A stretch of 64,000 nt of DNA from Stomoxys calcitrans (GCF_963082655.1 NC_081555.1:24913291-24977290); one strand, 5' to 3'; positions 46,991 to 59,181 are shown, counted from the first letter of the stretch. A program made the numbers and translations. Notes: generated by a model from the letters alone, not told the origin.

Positions 46991-48438
46991 CGAGTTTTTT
47001 TTTGCGGCTGTAACAGCAGTTTTAGTGGCTTTTGTTGCATGATGCTGGTGGTATTCCTTCCACAAGTGGTGACATATCAAAGCGAAATTGAATTTGACAG
47101 ACAAGCGCGCTAATTTCCTACAAAACATCCTCCCCTCCATGAAAAAAAAACTGTTGTACAAGGCAGACTCTTTGTTCGAGACTCAGCCTGCTGTCATACA
47201 AAAATTCATATGCATAAATTGTTGTCGTCGTGAAACAGTCAGTTAAAAAGGAGAAGAACACCAATATTTCCATTCAAAAAACCAACTCAAAAAAAACTTT
47301 AACGTCAATTGTAGTATTCCCTCTTTCATAAACTGCAATGGAGTTGAAAAATATTTTTTGGTGCATTCCCTCTTTCTATGCCAATTAATGGGGACATAAA
47401 GGGTTGAAAACTTGTCAAATTTCAGTAAGATTTTTTTTCTAACCGATTAAAAAAATTGCAAGGCAAATGCCCTACATAGGAACCTTTGGTTTGCATTGGA
47501 AGTTTGGAGAGAGTTAAAGAATCTGTAACAGGATGTGGGGTTAGGTTAGGTTTAAGTGGGAGCCTGCCAACAGACTCACTTAGACGTTTCGTCCGTTGCG
47601 ATACCACCGAAACAGCATAACGAAGAAGCCTTCTAGTTCCTACCATTGAACCATTCAAACCGATTTAAAAAGAAGGCCCCTCTGATTTTTAATTTTTTTT
47701 CACCAAAAAATTCACATGGAAGAAATTTTTATAAAAACTTTGGCCATATTTTCAAAAAAAAAAAATGACAGAAAAATATTTCGAAAAAATTCTTTTAATT
47801 TTGTATAAGTTTGACTGATTTTTAGGGTGATTACGAATCGCCTTTGATATTCTGTTTTGGTTCTTTTTTATAAAGACTGCTATTTGCATGCCCCCTTTCT
47901 TCTCCCTTAACATCATTCCATATTTATTAGCCTCTTGTTTTAAAATGTTTACCCCTAAATAGCATGAAGTTCCAGTTTTGAATGAAACCCCAACGTGCAA
48001 AAGTTAAGCCTGGCATATTTTCTTCAGCTAAGCTTAACCTCGATTTCATTTCATTTCTGTAATTCGATACTTTTCTGTTGGCACTGGAATTTATCTTTTT
48101 TTTTTTTTTTTCCTTGGTATTCGCTGCCCTAGCAAGTGATGAAATAATTGAAAACTGATTAAATTCAAACAATGCATGATGAGGGTACACCTTTCTTCAT
48201 CACAAAGCAGTGTACAGTTCTGCCTTTATGCAGATGAAAAAAAAAACCCAACACAATGCGATCTTGGATTTGTTTTTAATGCCACAATAAAGAAGTGCTC
48301 AAACAGCTTTGGGATTTCATTAATTGCCTCTTAGTTCACAAGTGTTGGAACCAATTAAAAAATCCAGGTTTGCAGTTTATCTGCGTAATTATAAATTAAA
48401 AATGTTCAAGTGAACGTTATTTATTAAATAAAAAACCT
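46991..48438. other. Intron stretch, mostly unique
   Basis: AT-rich with only a LINE 3' scrap (47535-47668). The lead into the 41-bp array (48.2-48.43 kb) is unique. No ORF of note. Confidence 0.5.
47535..47668 (-). mobile_element. LINE 3'-end fragment
   Basis: GGTTAGGTTAGGTTTAAGTG followed by AGACTCACTTAGACGTTTCG matches the 3' end at 59226-59300. TTCTAGTTCCTACCATTGAA ends the similarity. It is a minus-strand 3' tail with TAACC repeats at the tip. Confidence 0.7.
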
Positions 48439-51058
48439 GAAAACTCCAATTCAGCCTGGCTGAATAGAGTTTTCTATAGGAAACCTTCAATTCAGCCTGG
48501 CTGAATAGAGTTTTCTATAGGAAAACTTCAATTCAGCCTGGCTGAATAGAGTTTTCTATAGGAAAACTTCAATTCAGCCTGGCTGAATAGAGTTTTCTAT
48601 AGGAAAACTTCAATTCAGCCTGGCTGAATAGAGTTTTCTATAGGAAAACTTCAATTCAGCCTGGCTGAATAGAGTTTTCTATAGGAAAACTTCAATTCAG
48701 CCTGGCTGAATAGAGTTTTCTATAGGAAAACTTCAATTCAGCCTGGCTGAATAGAGTTTTCTATAGGAAAACTTCAATTCAGCCTGGCTGAATAGAGTTT
48801 TCTATAGGAAAACTTCAATTCAGCCTGGCTGAATAGAGTTTTCTATAGGAAAACTTCAATTCAGCCTGGCTGAATAGAGTTTTCTATAGGAAAACTTCAA
48901 TTCAGCCTGGCTGAATAGAGTTTTCTATAGGAAAACTTCAATTCAGCCTGGCTGAATAGAGTTTTCTATAGGAAAACTTCAATTCAGCCTGGCTGAATAG
49001 AGTTTTCTATAGGAAAACTTCAATTCAGCCTGGCTGAATAGAGTTTTCTATAGGAAAACTTCAATTCAGCCTGGCTGAATAGAGTTTTCTATAGGAAAAC
49101 TTCAATTCAGCCTGGCTGAATAGAGTTTTCTATAGGAAAACTTCAATTCAGCCTGGCTGAATAGAGTTTTCTATAGGAAAACTTCAATTCAGCCTGGCTG
49201 AATAGAGTTTTCTATAGGAAAACTTCAATTCAGCCTGGCTGAATAGAGTTTTCTATAGGAAAACTTCAATTCAGCCTGGCTGAATAGAGTTTTCTATAGG
49301 AAAACTTCAATTCAGCCTGGCTGAATAGAGTTTTCTATAGGAAAACTTCAATTCAGCCTGGCTGAATAGAGTTTTCTATAGGAAAACTTCAATTCAGCCT
49401 GGCTGAATAGAGTTTTCTATAGGAAAACTTCAATTCAGCCTGGCTGAATAGAGTTTTCTATAGGAAAACTTCAATTCAGCCTGGCTGAATAGAGTTTTCT
49501 ATAGGAAAACTTCAATTCAGCCTGGCTGAATAGAGTTTTCTATAGGAAAACTTCAATTCAGCCTGGCTGAATAGAGTTTTCTATAGGAAAACTTCAATTC
49601 AGCCTGGCTGAATAGAGTTTTCTATAGGAAAACTTCAATTCAGCCTGGCTGAATAGAGTCTTCTATAGGAAAACTTCAATTCAGCCTGGCTGAATAGAGT
49701 TTTCTATAGGAAAACTTCAATTCAGCCTGGCTGAATAGAGTTTTCTATAGGAAAACTTCAATTCAGCCTGGCTGAATAGAGTTTTCTATAGGAAAACTTC
49801 AATTCAGCCTGGCTGAATAGAGTTTTCTATAGGAAAACTTCAATTCAGCCTGGCTGAATAGAGTTTTCTATAGGAAAACTTCAATTCAGCCTGGCTGAAT
49901 AGAGTTTTCTATAGGAAAACTTCAATTCAGCCTGGCTGAATAGAGTTTTCTATAGGAAAACTTCAATTCAGCCTGGCTGAATAGAGTTTTCTATAGGAAA
50001 ACTTCAATTCAGCCTGGCTGAATAGAGTTTTCTATAGGAAAACTTCAATTCAGCCTGGCTGAATAGAGTTTTCTATAGGAAAACTTCAATTCAGCCTGGC
50101 TGAATAGAGTTTTCTATAGGAAAACTTCAATTCAGCCTGGCTGAATAGAGTTTTCTATAGGAAAACTTCAATTCAGCCTGGCTGAATAGAGTTTTCTATA
50201 GGAAAACTTCAATTCAGCCTGGCTGAATAGAGTTTTCTATAGGAAAACTTCAATTCAGCCTGGCTGAATAGAGTTTTCTATAGGAAAACTTCAATTCAGC
50301 CTGGCTGAATAGAGTTTTCTATAGGAAAACTTCAATTCAGCCTGGCTGAATAGAGTTTTCTATAGGAAAACTTCAATTCAGCCTGGCTGAATAGAGTTTT
50401 CTATAGGAAAACTTCAATTCAGCCTGGCTGAATAGAGTTTTCTATAGGAAAACTTCAATTCAGCCTGGCTGAATAGAGTTTTCTATAGGAAAACTTCAAT
50501 TCAGCCTGGCTGAATAGAGTTTTCTATAGGAAAACTTCAATTCAGCCTGGCTGAATAGAGTTTTCTATAGGAAAACTTCAATTCAGCCTGGCTGAATAGA
50601 GTTTTCTATAGGAAAACTTCAATTCAGCCTGGCTGAATAGAGTTTTCTATAGGAAAACTTCAATTCAGCCTGGCTGAATAGAGTTTTCTATAGGAAAACT
50701 TCAATTCAGCCTGGCTGAATAGAGTTTTCTATAGGAAAACTTCAATTCAGCCTGGCTGAATAGAGTTTTCTATAGGAAAACTTCAATTCAGCCTGGCTGA
50801 ATAGAGTTTTCTATAGGAAAACTTCAATTCAGCCTGGCTGAATAGAGTTTTCTATAGGAAAACTTCAATTCAGCCTGGCTGAATAGAGTTTTCTATAGGA
50901 AAACTTCAATTCAGCCTGGCTGAATAGAGTTTTCTATAGGAAAACTTCAATTCAGCCTGGCTGAATAGAGTTTTCTATAGGAAAACTTCAATTCAGCCTG
51001 GCTGAATAGAGTTTTCTATGGGAAAACTTCAATTCAGCCTGGCTGAATAGAGTTTTCT
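48439..51058. repeat. Palindromic minisatellite, 41-bp unit, 64 copies without indels
   Basis: AATTCAGCC starts at 48448 and, last, at 51031. The distance of 2583 bp is exactly 63 x 41, so no insertion or deletion separates 64 copies. I see only three or four single-base differences (near 48484, 49660 and 51020). Each unit is two palindromes in series: TTCAGCCTGGCTGAA, and AGTTTTC-TATAG-GAAAACT. There are no variable spacers. Such homogeneity means recent expansion or strong homogenisation, and true copy number may differ from the assembly. Confidence 0.97.
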
Positions 51059-52559
51059 TCATTCAACCTCTTTGAGCTGCCACTTGAGTGATTAACAAGC
51101 CATTTAATCCCACATCATAGCCTACTCAATACAACTGATGTAAATTATTGAAGTTGATATCTTTTGCCCCTTGATGGCATCATTTGCCCTTACAGGGCAA
51201 TTGTTTTTATTTTTCGTGCATTTGTTGTTGTTTGGATGGTCTGTTTATTTTAATTATTTTTTCTTTGTTTATTTATTTTTGCTGCCACTAATTTGTTTAA
51301 GCTGGGTGTGAATGAAGCAAATTCTTGGCTCTGTTGACAATGATGACTACAGTGACTGTCAGGTTCATCAGCCACCATATCGTCACTGCACAATCGTCAT
51401 AATCAAATAATTGAAGATTTCAACAATGAAATGAAGAAAAAAGAGTTAATTTTATTCAAACTGCTTGTCATGTTTGGTAATTACGCAAATTGTTGGCAAT
51501 ATTTGTTTTCAGTTTCTGTGTTAGAGCGGAAGTAATGGACTTACAGCGTTAACAAACCAAAAAATAACTTTTCATTGGATTTAGGTTTTTATAAAAAAAA
51601 TTTAATTCTGCCCGGTTAAGGTAAATGTTCTGTATATGGAAAATCCTATAAACTTCTGCTTGGAGAAATTTGTGTTGTGTTTTAATTTTTCGAGAGGACT
51701 ACTAAGCCAGCCAACATCTTCAATCGATACTTTAGTGCCATTTTGAGGTTTTTTGAAGCTTTATGTGTTTCCTCTTCGTTTTCTGTATCCTTTTTGCTCT
51801 GCAACATCTGTGTCTCCACGACCATATGTATGTAGTCAGCATACCTTTTATCATGGCTTCTAATTAAGTTCAGCCCCGGTGGAGAGACATTTGGCTTCTC
51901 CTGCCTTTACCTTCTCATTATTCTCATTCCGTTTCGATGTGATATCTTTGTTATACCCACACTACGTATTTTGAATGGCCTATTATTTCTCAATAGGGCT
52001 TTCATATCTGATTTCGGATATTTTGCAAACATTTAAAAGTCTCTACATTTTCATTATCATAGCTTTGAGTATGCCGTCAATTACGGCAGGCAAGTACCTC
52101 CTCAATTTCTTTAAATAGGTGCCAACAAATACTTACATAGACCACCCAATTAGATGTTTCCAATGAAACGTGAACGTGTCAGTGGAAAAACGTATTCATA
52201 ATTTCTTCAACACATGAACAGAAAGAAGACATTCAAAAGGCTTTTAAGTATTTTGTGGTTCATCTTCATCATATACGGAGTCTCCGCTGCCTTTGCCGCT
52301 TGGCTGTGTTACATTCCCACTGAACTGAACTAAAATTGAACTCACGACTGACAGCTAATGTTGATTTCATTATGAGTATGTTGTACTTACATGGCCATCG
52401 ATCAGCACGTTGATGCCTCTGTTTCATGATGCGAGGCATCATGATCACCGCAAGTGTTTCGACGCGTTGAGGCATTTGCCCCAGAGAAATTGATCAACAC
52501 CAATTCGTGTCAGGCCGCCTCATCAGTAGATTCAATCACGATTGCTTTTAGTGGAAATG
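51059..52559. other. Intron stretch, unique
   Basis: Unique AT-rich DNA after the 41-bp array, with TGTTGTTG and TTTATTTATTTT phrases. The frames around 52269-52700 are not convincing. It could include intronic enhancers, but none can be identified from one sequence. Confidence 0.5.
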
Positions 52560-53857
52560 AAATGAAAGTAGACAGGCAAAAAATAAATAAAAATTCAGAG
52601 GGTGAAATAAAATTTTGCCAAAATTTCCATAGAAATGAAAACGTTGACAAAAAAAATCTCTGTCTAGGGAGAAGTGGTGACAATATAAAAAAGGAATTTT
52701 AACAAATTTCCAATTGAAATAAAATTTTGATGATATTACCCAAAGAGGAAAAGTTTTGAAAAATATCATATATTGCTAAAATTTCCCATTTTTACAAAAT
52801 TTCCTATTTCGAAAAAATTTGACACTTTGATTAAATTTCCCTTTTGATAAAATTTCCCTTTTGACAAAATTTCCCTTTACACAAAATTTTCCATTTTTAC
52901 AAAATCTCCCATTATGACAAAAGTTCCCATATTTACAAAATCTTCCATTAAGACAAAACTTCCCATTTTCTATAAAATTTCCGGTTTTGAAAAAAAAAAT
53001 TTATTTGACAAAAATTTTTATTTTGAAAAAATTTCTGCAGAAAGAGAAGTTTTGACTTATATTGTCCAAACATTTCCTTCTTCCTTTTTGACAAATTTCC
53101 AATTGAAATAAAATTTTGATAAAAATTCCCATAGAGGAAAAGTTTTAAATAAATCTCACATTTTGCCAAAATTACCCATTTTGCCAAAATTTTCCATTTT
53201 TAAAAAAATTTCCCATTTGGACAAAATTTCATATATTAAACACATTTCTTATCTTGACCAAATTTCCCAATTTGTCAAAATTTCCCTTTTTACCAGATTT
53301 TCAGATTTTCCATTTTGAAAATAGTTTCTCATTTTATCAAAATTTCCCGTTTTTTTCAGATTTGCCATTATGAAAAAGTTTTTCATTTGGGCAAAATTTC
53401 TATTTTTACAAAATTTCCATTTTGAAAAAATTTCCCATTTTGTCAAAATTTCCCATCTTTCAAACTGAGCTCATGCCTCTTTCAGCGATTTCCAATTGAG
53501 AAAAGGGTATTTGTGTCCAGTTTGACATATCCTACCGATGAGTTTGGCGTAGTGCCAGACGAAATCGAGATCTAGGAAACCAGTCTATGCAGCCGGACGA
53601 TATGCGATTGTAAAAATTTTTACTTCCCATTTGTCAAACTTTAAGTTTAAACAAAATTTCCCACAAAAGGGGAATTTTGAAAAAAAATTCCCATAAAAGA
53701 GAAATTTTGAAAGAAAAAATCCCATTAAATGGAAATCTCTTATACAAGGAAATTTGGTCAAATATCCCAAAAGAAAGAAATGTAGACCAAATTTTCTCAT
53801 AAAAAGGAAATTCTGAAAAAAATTCCATAAAAGAGATATTTAAAAAAGTATCCACCA

Positions 53858-53955
53858 AGTAGGCCCGTCTATAGGCTCGAAATGGGGCCTGAATCCGAGG
53901 ATTGTCCACTGGGTCTACAAGAGCGTGATAAGACCAATATATACTTACGCCTCAA
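53858..53955 (+). pseudogene. 98-bp RNase H LINE scrap inside the short-repeat field
   Basis: It contains GGCTCGAAATGGGGCCTGAA then ATTGTCCACTGG and ATACTTACGCCTCA, the RT thumb region (compare 60285-60360). Degenerate repeats flank both sides, so the scrap was caught inside a growing repeat field. Confidence 0.8.
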
Positions 53956-55401
53956 TATCCAATAAAAAAAATTTAGACCAAATTTTTCAATAAAGGAAAT
54001 TTTGAAATTTTGAGAAATTTAAAAAAAATATCCATAAAAAGAAAATTTAAAAAAAAAACCATAATAGGAAATTTTGAGAGGGAAGATTAGACAAAAATTC
54101 CCGCAAAAGGGGAATTTTGAAAAAAAATCCCCATAAAAGCGAAAATTTGAAAGAAAAATTCCCATAAAAGGGAAATTTTGGCCAAATATCCCATAAAAAG
54201 AAATTTAGACCAATCTTGCTCATAAAAAGGAAATTTTGAAAAAATCCCATAAGAGAGTAATTTTAAAAAATATCCATAAAATGAAAATATAAAAAAAACC
54301 CGTAAAGGGAAATTTTGAAAAAAAAAATCCCATGAAAGAAATTTAAAAAAAAATTCCCATACAATGGAAATTATGACCAAATATCTGATAAAAGGGAAAT
54401 TTTAACCAAATATCACATAAAAAGCAATTAAGACCATGTTTCCCATAAAAGAGAAATTTTGAAAAACAAAAATTGTCATAAAAGGGAAATTTTGACCAAA
54501 TTTTTAATCAAAGGGAAATTTAGACCCAATTTCTAATCAAAGGGAAATTTAGACAAAATATCCCATAAGAGGAACATTTAAACCAAATTTCTCACGAAAC
54601 AGATATTTTTTTACCAATATTCTATACCAGGGAAATTTTGACAAAATTTCCTTTTTATGGGAATTCCCATAAAAGCGAAATTTTGAAAAAAAATTATAAA
54701 AGGGAAGTTTTGAAAAAAAAAATTAACACAAAAGTGCAATTTTGACCAAATTCCAACAAAAGAGAAATCTTGAAAAAAAACATAAAGAGAAATTTTGAAA
54801 AAAAAATCTCATAATAGTTTTCCTATTTTCCCTTTTTCCTATTGACCAAATTTCACATTAAAAGGAAATTTTGACCAAATATCCCATAAAAATAAATTCG
54901 GACCAAATTTTGTATTAAATGGAAATTTTTAATAAAATTTCACATAAAAGAAAATTTTGAAAAAAATCTTATAACAGGGAAATTTAGAGCAAATTCCCCA
55001 TAAAATTAACATTTTGAAAAATTGCCATAAAGGAGAAATTTTGAAAAAACTAAATATTTCTATTTAATGGAAATTTTGACCATATTAATAATTAAAGGGA
55101 AATTTTGATTAAATTTCTCACAAAAGGAAGATTTTGACCTAATACCCCATAAAAGGACAATTTAAAAAAAAGTTCCCATTTAAGGAAAATTTTGCTACCA
55201 CATATCTCATAAACCCAAATTTTGACTAAATTTCCGTAAAAGGAAAATATTGAAAAATCCCATTACAAAGAAAAATTGAAAAAATAAAAATCTATAAAAA
55301 GTAAATTTTGACAAAATATCCCATAAAATGGAAATATAGACCAAATTTCTCACAACAGAAAATTTTTTTAAAAAATTTCCATAAAAGAAATTTTGAAAAA
55401 A

Positions 55402-56360
55402 CAAGTAAAAGTGTGCTAAGTTCGGCCGGGCCGAATCTTATATACCCTCCACCATGGATCGCATTTGTCGAGTTCCTTTTTCCGGCATCTTTTCTTAGGC
55501 AAAAAAGGATATAAGAAAAGATTTGCTCTGCTATTAGAGCGATATCAAGATATGATCCGGTTTGGACCACAATTAAGTTATATGTTGGAGACCTGTGTAA
55601 AATGCAAGCCAATTGCGCCCTTTGGGGGCTCAAGAAGTAAAATAGAGAGATCGATTTATATGTTTCAGGCTATTGACCGATTTAGACCATAATAAACACG
55701 TATGTTGATGGTCATGAGAGGATCCGTCGTACAAAATTTCAGGCAAATCGGATAATAATTGCGACCTCTAGAGGCTCAAGAAGTCAAGATCCCAGATCGG
55801 TTTATATGGCAGCTATATCAAGCAATGAACCGATTTGAACCTTATTTGACACAGTTGTTGAAAGTCATAATAAAATACGTCATGCAAAATTTCAGCCAAA
55901 TTGGATAGGAATTGCGCTCTCTAGAAGCTCAAGAAGTCAAGACCCCAGATCGGTTTATATAGCAGCTATATCAGGTTATGGACCGATTTGAAGCATACAA
56001 GATCGGTTTTTATGGCAGCTATATCAAAACATGAACCGATATGGCCCATATACAATCCTAACCGACCTACACTAATAAGAAGTATTTGTGCAAAATTTCA
56101 AGCGGCTAGCTTTACTCCTTTGAAAGTTAGCGTGCTTTCGACAGACAGACGGACGGACGGATATACGGACGGACGGACAGACGGACGGACCGACAGACGG
56201 ACGGACGGACAGACGGACGGACATGGCTAGATCGACATAAAATGTCGCGACGATCAAGAATATATATACTTTATGGGGTCTCAGACGAAAATTTCGAGTA
56301 GTTACAAACAGAATGACGAAATTAGTATATCCCCATCTTATGGTGGAGGGTATAAAAACT
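55402..56360. mobile_element. Compact non-autonomous element with hairpin and inverted ends
   Basis: The left end has ACAAGTAAAAGTGTGCTAAG, then the palindrome TTCGGCCGGGCCGAA, then TATACCCTCCACCAT. The right end (56330-56358) has ATGGTGGAGGGTATA, the inverse of the last motif. Inside are about three 150-bp units of the GATCGGTTTATATGGCAGC minisatellite family and a GACG-type microsatellite (56140-56223). There is no coding capacity. A stable hairpin about 20 bp from the tip recalls Helentron/DINE-like elements, but inverted ends are also compatible with a TIR transposon, so the class is left open. Confidence 0.75.
56140..56223. repeat. GACG/GAC microsatellite
   Basis: Imperfect repeats of GACG and GACA form an unusually GC-rich stretch in this AT-rich region. 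It lies inside the compact hairpin-ended element. The related copy near 1785-1810 has CCGTTCGTCTGTCCATCTGT in the matching place, so the tract belongs to the element. Confidence 0.9.
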
Positions 56361-57240
56361 CCAATAAAAGGCATATTTTAACCGAATTTCTCATAAAAGG
56401 GAAATTTCTGCCAAATTTTCCATAAAAGGGAAATTTTGATAAATCCCATTACAAAGAAAATTTGAAAAAAATACATAAAATGGAAATTTAGACAAAATAT
56501 CCCATAAAAGGGAAGGAATTAAAGACAAAATTTTCCACAAAAGAGAAATTTTGAAAAAAAAAATACAAAAGAAGGAAAATTTTGACCGAATTTCTCACAT
56601 AAGGGGAAATTTCGGTCAAATATCCTATAAAGAGAAATTTTGACCAAATTTCCCTTAAAAATGAATTAAAAAAAAAAATCTTAAAAGGGAAATTTTGAAA
56701 AAAATTCCCATAAAAGGGAAATTTGTGCCAAATATCTCATAAAACGGAAAATTTTGACCAATATGCCATAAAAGGAAAGCTTTGACCAAATTTCCCATAA
56801 AAGGGAAATTTTGAAAAAAGATTCTCAGTAATAAGAAATTTTAACTTAATTTTCCATTTAAAACAAAAATTTTGAAAAATATTTTCAGTAAAACTAAAAT
56901 TTCGATAAATTTGCTTGCAGTTACAAATTTTTGACAACATTTTATATTGAATTTAAAGTGTAAGAACGTTTCATACAAAAATCAAATATTCACAAAATTT
57001 TGAGTAAAAACACAATTTTGATAAAAGGAGTTTTAGAGTAAATTTCCCTTAGAAGGAACATTTGAGAAGATTTCCAATAAAATACATTTTTGGGCAAACT
57101 CCCTAAAAAAAAGTTAATTTTTACAAAATTTCCCATAAAAGGACATTTTTAAAACATTTTCTTTAAAAAGATATTTCGACAACATTTCCCACAAAACTAA
57201 ATTTGTAGCTGTTGGAATAGTATCTACAGAATATTTTTTT

Positions 57241-58873
57241 TACATTTTCCATGCAAATAAAATGTTGACAGTATTTCATCTTGACTGTTTTCTCTTTTTT
57301 AGTTTGTTGACCTTCTACCGTCTCTTTTCCTTTGAAAATACGTTTTTTTCTTTCTCCCTACCAAAAATTGTGTTAATTGTTAATAAAGTGAATGAAATCA
57401 TTATAAGCTAAATATCATTCAATCTACACAATTCAAGTACTATTTATGGGAAATTAGCACAAAATCAAGATAGAAAGCCCACTGTTCTCGCATACACTTT
57501 GAGTGGGGAAACTTTCTAATTATACAAAATTACCCCACTGAACAGCAAAATGAATTGGCAAAATCTTGAAAAAAAATCTCCAAACTGAAAAAAAAAATAA
57601 AATCAAATTCGCCAAGTTGAATCACACCGGTTTAGAGCCAATTACAAAGCATAATAAAAACCACATGAACATGAAATTTAATAATTTCTTTTGTGTTGCT
57701 GCAAAATTCAAAAAAGTCAAGTAGATTGAGTAGGTAAAAGTAGCTCATCCTAAGAATCGAAGAAAAAAAATTAAGCAAAAATTCTCATTTTTTCCCTCAA
57801 ACATGGAATTTTTATTTAATTTCCTTATTTGAGACCCCCAAAATTGTAGCCTATCCTTTATACTCCCCTTCTCTTCCCTTTGAACCTTTGGTGTTTTTGC
57901 TTGAATTGTAAATTAACCCTTTTTTGAAGGGCCACTTGTAAGCGGTTGCATTGAATTCTTCAATTTAATGCAATTGAATTCATGATTCGAAATTAATTGA
58001 CTTTTTGCAGCAGCAGCACCAGCAGCAGTCAACCGCATATTTATGCAGCCACACTACAAAATCACTTTTCTGTTATTCCAAAGCCTTTGTTGTTATACCC
58101 CGAACAGACAAAAAATGAAACCGCTATTGCAATTTTGCCCTGGTACACCCGCTCCCTTTGAGTCTTGACTGAACAAAGAATGGAAGTGTGAAAAAACAAA
58201 CAACAAAAGCTACTACGTCAGTCCATCCATTTGGTCGTTCATCAAACGTTGCTCGAGTTCACACCTCAAACAAAGCCAGTCAAAGTGTTGAAGTGCTACT
58301 TGGAAAACTTTGTTTAAATGTACCCAATTTATAATATTTCCACCAAAGGGGTAGTCATATGCCTTGAAAAAGGGCTTATTGTGCCAGAGGCTGCCTTATG
58401 GAACTTTGGTGTTGGCTTGTGTTTTTTTTCCGTCGATTTTTGGTAACAAATAAAAGTTGAGAGCTTTTTGCATTTGATTAAGTCAAAGATTAAAGGAATT
58501 ATGCAAAAATTTTTAATCTCCAAGTGGGCCTTGCTAACTTTGGCACACACTTCAACTCAAAGGAATTTAAGCGCCTGAGTGCTATTCCCCCTGACACCAA
58601 GAACACTCTTGGCCTTTGTCTTATTAAATGATTTCAGCCTCACGTAATGTGGGTCGAGCTGAACTTGGGAGCCGAAGGTACTGCTATGAGTGTTATGGGG
58701 TACGAGGAGTTTTAAGAAACTTTAAAAATGCTTAGGGTATTTATTGGGCTAATTTTTTTTTAATGTTGTCTTCTGGCAATTTCTTTGAAATTCTATCTTT
58801 TTTAAAATATTGTGTTTTATAATCTGGCTTGAGGTCAAAAAATGGAAATTTGGCCGTGAAAATACCATGTTCT
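57241..58873. other. Intron stretch, unique
   Basis: Unique AT-rich DNA. At 57.99 kb a TTTTTGCAG is followed by CAGCAGCACCAGCAGCAG and an open frame for about 35 codons. This could be an acceptor with a Gln-rich exon but has no donor I can support. No repeats are seen. Confidence 0.45.
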
Positions 58874-58935
58874 TAGGATTTAGAAGACTACGATAGGCAA
58901 AGATCTTAGTATTGAACCATCAGGCAGTACAGGGT

Positions 58936-59181
58936 ATGCAAACTCAATATAACCTAACGAAAAGGGACCCGCCAGTGCCAAATGCCGGGGAGCATGACTA
59001 TGAAGAAATTGTACAAGCGTATCATGTTAATTCCCCGCTAAGACTCGCCCCCAGACCACCCACAGCTAGTACTTCTTCGGGTCATAGCATTGGACCTTTG
59101 GGTACTTACACCGATGTAGAGGGTGTAGCATTTGTGATTAATCCCATGTTGAAATCATCCAAACCATTACCGACTTTATAA
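58936..59181 (+). CDS. Short ORF of unknown origin, 81 residues
   Basis: The first ATG is at 58936. The frame has balanced composition unlike nearby AT-rich frames: YEEIVQAYHV, a Pro-rich part, TASTSSGHSIGPLGTYTD, then VEGVAFVINPML and a TAA. The GVAFVINP phrase faintly recalls the UMA motif of UBAP1/MVB12-type proteins; this is a weak resemblance only. Related phrases flank it (GGATTTAGAAGACTACGATA at 58878, GGATTCGGAAGACTAGGATG at 59182). The left flank also resembles LINE ORF1 in another frame, so it may be a transposon remnant. Confidence 0.3.
   Translation: MQTQYNLTKRDPPVPNAGEHDYEEIVQAYHVNSPLRLAPRPPTASTSSGHSIGPLGTYTDVEGVAFVINPMLKSSKPLPTL

Larger units (their letters stand above)
52560..57240. 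repeat. Degenerate short tandem repeat field (AAATTTTGA / TTCCCAT type)
   Basis: Loosely repeated units of about 20-40 bp run for 4.7 kb. From 52.56 to 53.46 kb the dominant phrase is CAAAATTTCCCATTTTGA. From 53.63 kb on it is AAAAGGGAAATTTTGA with CCCATAAAAGGG, the opposite orientation of the same kind of unit. The block is interrupted by a LINE scrap (53858-53955) and a compact element (55402-56360). The many short ORFs rich in Phe and Lys are by-products of the repeat. Confidence 0.85.

Noticed and set aside
48439..51058. Regular 41-bp repeats reminiscent of a CRISPR array
   Set aside because: Units are directly contiguous with no variable spacers, and the setting is an insect intron without cas genes.
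52948..56940. Many Phe/Lys-rich ORFs of 65-100 residues
   Set aside because: They arise from the AAATTTTGA/TTCCC repeat field on both strands and have no domain or codon signal.
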